Below, in pieces: positions 1-5,024 of a stretch of DNA of 5,461 nucleotides; position 1 is the stretch's first letter; every line of letters begins with the position of its first letter. Location of the stretch: contig JAIELO010000145.1 in assembly GCA_019752915.1 (NCBI GenBank), positions 1 through 5,461 on the forward strand, written 5' to 3'. Position numbers and translations under genes: made by a program. Origin of the DNA: Burkholderiaceae bacterium (GTDB lineage Bacteria > Pseudomonadota > Gammaproteobacteria > Burkholderiales > Burkholderiaceae_D). The notes beneath the pieces were generated by a model, which was not told where the DNA came from, ran no database searches, and was given only the letters and a program-made list of their open reading frames with translations.

Positions 1-174
1 AGGGAATGCCGCTTCGGCAGCCTGCACCGCCGCATCGACTTCCTGCGTGGTACCCAGAGCGACTCTGGCGACCGGTTGCCCCAGCGCGGGATTGAATACG
101 TCCGCATAGCGGCCGCTTTGGGTATCAACTGCCACGCCGTTGATGTAATGGGTAATCGTATCCAGAGTGCTCAT
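1..174 (-). CDS. mmsA: CoA-acylating (methyl)malonate-semialdehyde dehydrogenase, N-terminal 58 codons (partial)
   Basis: Only the first 58 codons are inside the window; the gene runs off the left edge. The translation begins with a short leader, then HYINGV, SGRYADVFNPALG and a segment reading VALGTTQEVDAAVQAAEAAFP, which is the usual N-terminus of MmsA/IolA-type aldehyde dehydrogenases (about 500 residues). The catalytic Cys and NAD site lie outside the window and cannot be checked. The family oxidises malonate or methylmalonate semialdehyde with NAD+ and CoA, releasing CO2 and giving acetyl-CoA or propionyl-CoA in the cytoplasm. It starts 33 bases after the ald stop codon on the same strand, so it is very probably the third gene of the operon. 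Its ribosome binding site is weak (GTGAGA a few bases upstream). As third gene after a beta-alanine aminotransferase it would consume that enzyme's semialdehyde product. A generic aldehyde dehydrogenase is the main alternative, but the FNPALG/VALGTTQEVDAAV wording favours MmsA. Confidence 0.88.
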   Translation of the reverse strand, partial: MSTLDTITHYINGVAVDTQSGRYADVFNPALGQPVARVALGTTQEVDAAVQAAEAAFP

Positions 175-207
175 AGGGTTCTCACTTTTCATTAGCTCTT
201 GCTGCGT

Positions 208-1323
208 TCAACCTAGCAGGCTGTCCGCCTCAACATAGGGATAGCCCAGACCATGCGCCACTGCTTCATAGGTGACGTGACCCAGACAGACATTCAAACC
301 ATTTTTCAGATGCGGGTTAGCTTTCAGCGCTTTCTGCCAGCCTTTATCTGCCAGTGCCAGCGCATGGGTGATGGTGGCGTTATTGAGTGCGAAGGTAGAG
401 GTACGCGCCACCGCGCCCGGCATATTCGCCACGCAGTAGTGCACCACGCCATCCACCACAAAAGTCGGTTGCTCGTGGGTCGTCGCATGCGAGGTTTCGA
501 AGCAGCCTCCCTGATCGATGGCGACATCGACCACCACCGCGCCGGGTTTCATTTTTGCGATCATCTGTTTGGTCACCAGCTTGGGCGCTGCAGCACCCGG
601 CACCAGCACACCGCCGATGACCAGATCGGCATCCAGCACCGCCGCCTCGATTGCATGGGCGTTCGAGTAAAGGGTGCTGATGCGGTTGCCGTACACCAGA
701 TCGAGCTGGCGCAGACGGTCAACGTTCTTATCCAGTATAGTCACCCGCGCACCAATACCAACCGCCATCTGCATGGCATTGGTACCGACTACCCCGGCGC
801 CGATGATTGCCACATGGCCGGGTGCCACACCGGGCACGCCGCCCAGCAGCAAGCCCATACCACCTTTGGATTTTTCCAGATGGGCAGCGCCAGCCTGTAT
901 CGCCATCCGGCCCGCCACCTCACTCATCGGCGCCAGCAGCGGCAGACCGCCATTGGCACCGGTGATGGTTTCGTAAGCGATGCACACGGCACCGGATGCC
1001 ACCAGCGCGCGGGTCTGTTCAGGATCCGGCGCCAGATGCAGATAGGTGTACAGAATCTGCCCTTTGCGCAGCATCGCGCACTCTTCCGGCTGCGGCTCCT
1101 TGACCTTGACGATCATCTCGGCACGGGCAAAGATTTCGCTGGCCGTTTCCACGATATTGGCGCCAGCGCCTTCATACATGGCGTCAGTGAGGCCGATGGC
1201 TGCACCGGCATTTTTCTGCACCAGAACCTGATGACCGCGCAATACGAGTTCCTGCACGCTAGCCGGGGTAAGGCCAACGCGGGACTCCTGGTTTTTGATC
1301 TCTTTTGGGACACCTACCAGCAT
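208..1323 (-). CDS. ald: Alanine dehydrogenase
   Basis: This is a full-length, 371-residue L-alanine dehydrogenase, matching the usual family length of about 370. It catalyses L-alanine + NAD+ + H2O to pyruvate + NH4+ + NADH in the cytoplasm. The N-terminus MLVGVPKEIKNQESRVGLTP is diagnostic. Expected active-site residues are present at canonical positions: Arg15, Lys75 (KVKEP), His96 (YLHLAPD) and Asp270 (VAIDQGG). The Rossmann motif GAGVVG is at 175-180 and the acidic residue ending the next strand is Asp198 (TILDKN). The start is supported by GAGGAG at 1330-1335, six bases upstream of the ATG. It follows the aminotransferase gene by 47 bases and precedes mmsA by 33. In this setting it probably recycles the L-alanine made by the aminotransferase back to pyruvate, releasing the nitrogen as ammonium. 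Saccharopine dehydrogenase-like or transhydrogenase alpha relatives are ruled out by length and by the full set of Ald residues. Confidence 0.97.
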   Translation of the reverse strand: MLVGVPKEIKNQESRVGLTPASVQELVLRGHQVLVQKNAGAAIGLTDAMYEGAGANIVETASEIFARAEMIVKVKEPQPEECAMLRKGQILYTYLHLAPDPEQTRALVASGAVCIAYETITGANGGLPLLAPMSEVAGRMAIQAGAAHLEKSKGGMGLLLGGVPGVAPGHVAIIGAGVVGTNAMQMAVGIGARVTILDKNVDRLRQLDLVYGNRISTLYSNAHAIEAAVLDADLVIGGVLVPGAAAPKLVTKQMIAKMKPGAVVVDVAIDQGGCFETSHATTHEQPTFVVDGVVHYCVANMPGAVARTSTFALNNATITHALALADKGWQKALKANPHLKNGLNVCLGHVTYEAVAHGLGYPYVEADSLLG

Positions 1324-1345
1324 GCTGTTCTCCTCGTGTGACTGA

Positions 1346-1375
1346 CTTAGGACCTCGGTAGTTACCCAGGCTAAG
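1346..1375 (-). repeat. Inverted repeat (hairpin) between the aminotransferase and ald genes
   Basis: CTTAG at 1346-1350 pairs with CTAAG at 1371-1375, CCT (1353-1355) with AGG (1368-1370), and GGTA (1357-1360) with TACC (1363-1366). There is one same-base mismatch, a two-base bulge (1351-1352) and a two-base centre (in RNA more likely a four-base loop). The repeat covers the aminotransferase stop codon and most of the gap to ald. It has no following U tract in the direction of transcription, so it does not look like an intrinsic terminator. An mRNA processing or stability element within the operon is the more likely role, if it has one. Confidence 0.55.
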
Positions 1376-2687
1376 CCAGATTTTTCAGGACCGTCGTGAG
1401 TTTTCCAAACAGTTCATCGATGTGCTGCTTCTCCAGAACTAACGGTGGCGACAGAGCGATGATGTCGCCGGTGGTACGAATCAGGATGCCGTCGGCAAAA
1501 GCCTGCTTGAAGGCGGCGAAGGCGCGGGCACCGGGCTTGCCGGGAATCGGTGCCAGCTCGATGCCGGCGATCAGACCGATGGTGCGGATGTCGATCACAT
1601 GCGGCAGGCCTTTCAGCGAATGCACCGCATCGGCCCAGTATTCGGCCATACCGGCAGCGTGTTCGAGGATCTTCTGTTCCTTGAACACTTCCAGTGTGGC
1701 CAGCGAGGCGGCGCACGCCACCGGATGACCGGAATAGGTATAACCGTGGAATAACTCGATACCGGCCGGCGCTTCCATAAAGGTTTCGTAGATGTGCTGT
1801 TTGGTAAACACCGCGCCCATCGGAATCACGCCATTGGTCAGACCTTTGGCAGTGGTCATCATGTCCGGTTCAACGTCGAAGTAGTCGCTGGCGAACGGCG
1901 TGGTGAGGCGACCGAAACCGGTAATCACTTCATCGAAGATCAGCAGGATGCCATGCTTGGTGCACAGCTCGCGCAACCGCTTCAGATAGCCTTTAGGAGG
2001 AATCAGTACGCCAGTGGAACCGGCCACCGGCTCGACGATCACCGCCGCGATGGTGGAGGCATCATGCAATGCGACGATGCGTTCCAGTTCATCGGCCAGT
2101 TCGGTACCGTATTCCGGTTCGCCACGGGTATAGGCATTCTTTTCCAGATTGTGGGTGTGTGGCAGATGATCCACACCGGGCAGCATCACACCATACGGCT
2201 TGCGGTTGCCGGCGATCCCACCCACCGAGATGCCGCCGAAGCCGACGCCGTGATAACCGCGCTCGCGCCCGATCAAGCGGGTACGGCTGGCTTCACCACG
2301 CGCCTTGTGATACGCCAGCGCGATCTTCAGCGCAGTATCCACCGCTTCCGAACCGGAGTTGGTGTAGAACACCTGACCGAAGCGGTGATTGGTGTACTCC
2401 ATCAGTTTTTCGGCCAGATCGAAAGCGGCCGGATGGCCCATCTGGAAGGTCGGTGCGAAATCGAGCTGGCCCACCATCTCGCGCACTGCCGCCACAATCT
2501 TCGGTTGCGCATGGCCGCAGGGCACGCACCACAGACCGGCAGTACCGTCGAGGATGCTGTTGCCATCCACGTCTTTGTAGTACATGCCTTGCGCCGACAC
2601 CAGCAGGCGCGGGTGGGCTTTGAAGTCGCGGTTATTGGTAAATGGCATCCAGAAGGACGACATCGATGCTGGTCTGGATTCGTTCAT
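1371..2687 (-). CDS. bauA: Omega-amino acid (beta-alanine):pyruvate aminotransferase, class III
   Basis: This is a PLP-dependent class III aminotransferase of 438 residues from the chosen start. The N-terminus FWMPFTNNRDFKAHPRLL and the segment LDGTAGLWCVPCGH are typical of beta-alanine/omega-amino acid:pyruvate transaminases (BauA type, about 440-450 residues). Numbered from the ATG at 2687, the PLP-site elements are NSGSEA (110-115), Tyr145-His146-Gly, Asp252 (IFDEVITGFGR), Schiff-base Lys281 (TTAKGL) and Thr317 (GYTYSGHP). Arg404 (LIRTTGD) is the likely substrate-carboxylate Arg. The expected reaction is beta-alanine + pyruvate to malonate semialdehyde + L-alanine; 3-aminoisobutyrate or other omega-amines may also be used. 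An in-frame ATG six bases upstream (2691-2693) would add Met-Ser, but AGGAG (2694-2698) touches it directly, whereas it sits six bases from the ATG at 2685-2687, so the inner start is preferred. A taurine:pyruvate aminotransferase is possible in principle, but the MmsA neighbour and absence of Xsc in view favour beta-alanine. Confidence 0.93.
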   Translation of the reverse strand: MNESRPASMSSFWMPFTNNRDFKAHPRLLVSAQGMYYKDVDGNSILDGTAGLWCVPCGHAQPKIVAAVREMVGQLDFAPTFQMGHPAAFDLAEKLMEYTNHRFGQVFYTNSGSEAVDTALKIALAYHKARGEASRTRLIGRERGYHGVGFGGISVGGIAGNRKPYGVMLPGVDHLPHTHNLEKNAYTRGEPEYGTELADELERIVALHDASTIAAVIVEPVAGSTGVLIPPKGYLKRLRELCTKHGILLIFDEVITGFGRLTTPFASDYFDVEPDMMTTAKGLTNGVIPMGAVFTKQHIYETFMEAPAGIELFHGYTYSGHPVACAASLATLEVFKEQKILEHAAGMAEYWADAVHSLKGLPHVIDIRTIGLIAGIELAPIPGKPGARAFAAFKQAFADGILIRTTGDIIALSPPLVLEKQHIDELFGKLTTVLKNLA

Positions 2688-2693
2688 GCTCAT

Positions 2694-2698
2694 CTCCT
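2694..2698 (-). promoter_or_regulatory. Ribosome binding site that decides the aminotransferase start
   Basis: Read on the minus strand, AGGAG is immediately followed by ATGAGCATG. There is no spacer to the first ATG and a near-ideal six-base spacer to the second, so translation most likely begins at the second ATG (2687-2685). Confidence 0.75.
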
Positions 2699-2746
2699 GT
2701 TGTACGGCGTGCGTTCACAATCGGACTTTTTGACAAACCGTAAAAA

Positions 2747-2776
2747 AATTTACCAGTTGGCAAAATGATGATGCAA
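2747..2776 (-). promoter_or_regulatory. Candidate promoter of the catabolic operon
   Basis: On the minus strand TTGCAT (2776-2771) is a poor -35 match and TAAATT (2752-2747) a fair -10 match, with an 18-base spacer. Transcription would start near 2740, giving a leader of about 50 bases before the aminotransferase ATG. Placement is reasonable and the region is A/T-rich, but the match is weak. The RutR-like inverted repeat covers the -10 and spacer. Confidence 0.3.
2749..2764. promoter_or_regulatory. Candidate RutR-type operator (7-2-7 inverted repeat)
   Basis: TTTACCAGTTGGCAAA is an inverted repeat with seven-base arms (TTTACCA and TTTGCCA read inward) and a two-base centre; six of seven arm positions are symmetric. 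The E. coli RutR consensus as I recall it, TTGACCANNTGGTCAA, has the same 7-2-7 layout, and 11 of its 14 specified bases match here. The site overlaps the candidate promoter elements on both strands and lies between the catabolic operon and the regulator pair that includes a RutR-like protein. Binding is inferred, not shown. Confidence 0.55.
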
Positions 2777-2785
2777 TAATAGACA
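2757..2785 (+). promoter_or_regulatory. Candidate promoter of the mocR-rutR regulator pair
   Basis: TTGGCA (2757-2762, five of six to the -35 consensus) is followed after 17 bases by TAGACA (2780-2785, a weak -10). This would give a leader of roughly 95 bases before the MocR ATG. The -35 lies in the right half of the RutR-like inverted repeat, so one bound dimer could affect both directions. Confidence 0.3.
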
Positions 2786-2860
2786 GCGCGACAATGATGG
2801 CACAGATACACAAATATCAAAACCGTCCAACCGTACTGGCAGCAAAAACACTACAGTTAG

Positions 2861-2872
2861 GTGGTGCACCAC
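2861..2872. repeat. Perfect 12-base palindrome just before the MocR ribosome binding site
   Basis: GTGGTGCACCAC equals its own reverse complement and ends two bases before AGGGAG, the MocR ribosome binding site. As RNA it could form only a four-pair stem with a four-base loop, so a DNA-binding site for a dimeric protein is the likelier role if it is functional. It does not match the RutR-like box. Confidence 0.4.
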
Positions 2873-2886
2873 ACAGGGAGTCAGGC

Positions 2887-4356
2887 ATGGAAGCTGGGAA
2901 TGGGCTGCAGGATCAGGCGTCGGGCGCTGCCCGGGCGTCCGTCTGGCCCGTGGTGTCCATAGAGCGCCAGCGCAAAGGCGGGCTGGTGGACCAGATCGTG
3001 GCCGCGATCAGCGCCATGGTGGCAGCGCGCGAGTTGCGCATCGGCACAAAAATGCCGTCGGTGCGGCAATTTGCCAAGTGTAATGGCATCAGTACCTTTA
3101 CAGTTGTGGAATCCTATGACCGGCTCGTGACACTGGGCTTGCTCTCCTCGCGCCGTGGTTCCGGTTATTTCGTGGCGCGCCAGGACTTGCCGGCCACCCT
3201 GCTGCCCTCCACCATCCACGCCATTCCCACCGCGATCGACGCACTCACGCCCGATCTGTATTCGGGCGTGTCGGAAGCATTGCCGGTCGGGGCCGGCTGG
3301 CTGCCGCCGGACTGGTATGGCGAAGACACCATCCTCGACGCCGTGCGACAAGCGATGCGCATTCCCGCCAACCGGCTGCGCGGTTACGGCCATCCGCTAG
3401 GCTTTCCTTCGCTGCGCCAGCATCTGGCGGCCACGCTGGGCGACGAACTATTTCCCATCGACGCCGACCAGATCCTGCTCACCAATGGCGCCACCCACGC
3501 CTTCGATCTGATTCTGCGCACCCTGACCAAACCGGGCGACACGGTGCTGGTGGAAGACCCCGGCTACAGCAATCTGCTGTCGCTGATTCGCCACCATGGC
3601 TGTATCGCAGTCGGCATCGCGCGTGGCGAACAGGGGCTAGACATGGAAGCGCTGGCAAAGCAGGCGGCGCTGACCCAGCCCAAGCTGATGTTCGTCAACA
3701 CCGTGCTACAGAACCCGCTCGGCACCTCGCTCAGCGTGGCGCAGGCACACCGTTTGCTGGGGCTGGCCGAGCAGTTCGATTTCTGGCTAGTCGAAGACGA
3801 TATTTACCGTGAACTGGCGCCGCGCGGCGAAGCCTCGCTAGCTGCCATGGATGGTCTGCGCCGCGTGATCCGGGTCGGTAGTTTTTCCAAGACTCTCTCG
3901 CCGGTACTGCGCGTCGGCTCGATCAGCGCCTCGGCCTCGCTGCTGCCGGAACTGCTGCGCGTGAAAATGCTGGCTGGTCTGACCACCTCCGAGATCAATG
4001 AACGGGCGGTGTTCCACGCCATCACGGCGCGCCCTTACAAGCGCATGGTGGATAAGTTGATCGGGCAGCTGGAAGCGGGCCGCGAACGCACCATCGACAG
4101 TCTGGCCAGCGTCGGCATGACACCGATCGCGCGTCCGCGCGGCGGCATGTTCGTCAGCGCCGGCTGGCCCGGCGCCCCCAGCGCTGACTGGAACGGCAAG
4201 CTGATAGCCGATCAGGCGCTCAAGTCCGGCATCCTGCTATCGCCCTGCGATTTTTTCCTGCTGCGCGCGCCCGAATCGATCTGGTTCCGCTTCAACGTCG
4301 CCTATGCCGACCATCCACAACTTCAGACCTTCCTGAGACAACTATGCCGACCGTAA
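2887..4356 (+). CDS. MocR-family transcriptional regulator (GntR wHTH fused to aminotransferase-like domain)
   Basis: This 489-residue protein has a GntR-type winged helix-turn-helix at about residues 30-97 (KMPSVRQFAKCNGIS, then RRGSGYFVARQ). It is followed by a class I aminotransferase-fold domain from about 120 to the end, the usual MocR plan and length. PLP-site residues are all kept: Asn276 (NPLGTS), Asp304 and Tyr307 (EDDIY), Lys335 (GSFSKTLSP) and Arg468 (WFRFN). It should therefore bind PLP and probably an amino acid ligand. The start is set by AGGGAG (2875-2880) six bases before this ATG; the frame stays open 31 codons further upstream to 2794, but that stretch has no ribosome binding site and no HTH-like sequence. 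It is divergent from the aminotransferase-ald-mmsA operon, so it is likely its local regulator, perhaps responding to beta-alanine (inference). Relatives include TauR, GabR and PdxR; which subgroup it belongs to cannot be settled by eye. It overlaps the next gene by 13 bases. Confidence 0.93.
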   Translation: MEAGNGLQDQASGAARASVWPVVSIERQRKGGLVDQIVAAISAMVAARELRIGTKMPSVRQFAKCNGISTFTVVESYDRLVTLGLLSSRRGSGYFVARQDLPATLLPSTIHAIPTAIDALTPDLYSGVSEALPVGAGWLPPDWYGEDTILDAVRQAMRIPANRLRGYGHPLGFPSLRQHLAATLGDELFPIDADQILLTNGATHAFDLILRTLTKPGDTVLVEDPGYSNLLSLIRHHGCIAVGIARGEQGLDMEALAKQAALTQPKLMFVNTVLQNPLGTSLSVAQAHRLLGLAEQFDFWLVEDDIYRELAPRGEASLAAMDGLRRVIRVGSFSKTLSPVLRVGSISASASLLPELLRVKMLAGLTTSEINERAVFHAITARPYKRMVDKLIGQLEAGRERTIDSLASVGMTPIARPRGGMFVSAGWPGAPSADWNGKLIADQALKSGILLSPCDFFLLRAPESIWFRFNVAYADHPQLQTFLRQLCRP

Positions 4357-5024
4357 CCCCGCAAGCAGCACCGGCGCCCAAGATCAAGCGGCGCGCTCTG
4401 AATCGCGACAAGCTGGAAGCGGACATCGCCGCCGTGGCGGTGCAGGTGTTTGCCGAATGCGGATACGAGGGCACCTCGATTGCCACCGTGGCGGACAAGG
4501 CTGGTCTGTCGAAGCAGAACCTGATGTACTACTTCCCCACCAAGCAGGCCTTGTACCAGCGCGTGCTCGACGAGGTGCTGGACGAGTGGCTGGAACGCAT
4601 GGAACATCTGGCCGCCGAAGGTGAAGAACCGGCCGAGGTACTGCGCACCTACATACAGGCCAAGCTGAAATTTTCGCGCGAGCAGCCGTGGGCGTCGCGC
4701 GTGTATGCGATGGAAGTGATCAGTGGCGCGCAGTTGTATGGCACGCAGATCCAGCGCCGCGTGATTCCGCTGCTGCGCAAGGATATCGAAGTGTTCGAAA
4801 AGTGGATCGCCGCTGGCAAGGTAGCACCGATCAACGCTACCCACCTGCTGTTTGCGATCTGGGCGATGACCCAGTCCTATGCCGATTTCTCGGCCCAGAT
4901 GGCACTGGTGCTGAATCGCAAACAGCTAGGTAAAAAAGATTTTGACGATGCCGAAGCGGTCATCGTCAACATGGTGCTGGCGGCGATCAGCGTGCCGCAG
5001 CGCGCTGGCGACGGCGCGCCATAA
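4344..5024 (+). CDS. rutR: RutR-like TetR-family transcriptional regulator
   Basis: This 226-residue TetR-family protein has its helix-turn-helix at about residues 44-71 (TSIATVADKAGLSKQNLMYYFPTKQALY). The whole length resembles E. coli RutR (212 residues, recalled from memory): NLMYYFPTKQALY against NLLYYFPSKEALY, REQPWASRVYAMEVISGA against RDYPQASRLFCMEMLAGA, and IWAMTQSYADF against IWASTQHYADF. Trp82 and Trp173 align with Trp77 and Trp167 of that protein. RutR senses uracil and controls pyrimidine use in E. coli. Here the gene's ATG lies 13 bases inside the end of the MocR gene, with only a weak GAG six bases upstream, suggesting translational coupling and a two-regulator transcript. Because pyrimidine breakdown yields beta-alanine, it may tie the operon to pyrimidine supply (inference). 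Its last 13 codons overlap the convergent PEP-CTERM gene. The extra N-terminal residues (1-20, Pro/Ala/Lys-rich) are unremarkable. Confidence 0.9.
   Translation: MPTVTPQAAPAPKIKRRALNRDKLEADIAAVAVQVFAECGYEGTSIATVADKAGLSKQNLMYYFPTKQALYQRVLDEVLDEWLERMEHLAAEGEEPAEVLRTYIQAKLKFSREQPWASRVYAMEVISGAQLYGTQIQRRVIPLLRKDIEVFEKWIAAGKVAPINATHLLFAIWAMTQSYADFSAQMALVLNRKQLGKKDFDDAEAVIVNMVLAAISVPQRAGDGAP
4987..5024. other. Tail-to-tail coding overlap of the rutR-like and PEP-CTERM genes
   Basis: The plus-strand TAA is at 5022-5024 and the minus-strand TGA at 4989-4987, so 38 bases code on both strands. They give the last 12 residues of the regulator and the Arg-rich tail of the PEP-CTERM protein. No intrinsic terminator is visible for either gene in or near this stretch. 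Confidence 0.85.

Larger units (their letters stand above)
2736..2834 (+). repeat. Three direct copies of AACCGT in the divergent control region
   Basis: AACCGT occurs at 2736-2741, 2821-2826 and 2829-2834. The last two are an eight-base tandem (AACCGTCC then AACCGTAC), and the first is 85 bases upstream, close to eight helical turns. MocR regulators such as GabR are known to bind direct repeats, so these are candidate MocR sites. The motif is short and was picked after the fact, so this is tentative. Confidence 0.35.

Noticed and set aside
253..1341. Long plus-strand open frame opposite ald (362 codons)
   Set aside because: Its translation is His/Arg/Gln-rich low-quality sequence with no recognisable domain, and it lies wholly antisense to an unmistakable alanine dehydrogenase gene.
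1..2687. Taurine degradation operon (Tpa-Ald-Xsc type with TauR)
   Set aside because: The aminotransferase-Ald-MocR combination fits, but the third gene is an MmsA-type dehydrogenase rather than sulfoacetaldehyde acetyltransferase, and the aminotransferase N-terminus is of the beta-alanine/omega-amino acid type.
2711..2722. CRP-like half site (TGTGA on the minus strand)
   Set aside because: Only one half of the dyad is present; no TCACA at the required distance.
2730..2735. Perfect TTGACA as a plus-strand -35 element
   Set aside because: No acceptable -10 hexamer lies 15-19 bases downstream (the best is TACCAG), so it was not called as a promoter.
1794..2768. Long plus-strand open frame opposite the aminotransferase gene (324 codons)
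   Set aside because: Antisense shadow of a clear class III aminotransferase; rich in His, Arg and Gly, with no ribosome binding site or family resemblance.
2794..2886. Upstream ATG extension of the MocR gene
   Set aside because: There is no ribosome binding site before 2794, the extra 31 residues do not resemble the GntR domain, and a strong AGGGAG is correctly placed for the ATG at 2887.
2881..3393. Minus-strand open frame opposite the start of the MocR gene (170 codons)
   Set aside because: Antisense to the well-defined DNA-binding domain of the MocR protein; no recognisable protein features.
4323..4844. Minus-strand open frame opposite the rutR-like gene (173 codons)
   Set aside because: Antisense shadow of a full-length RutR-like gene, with no domain of its own.
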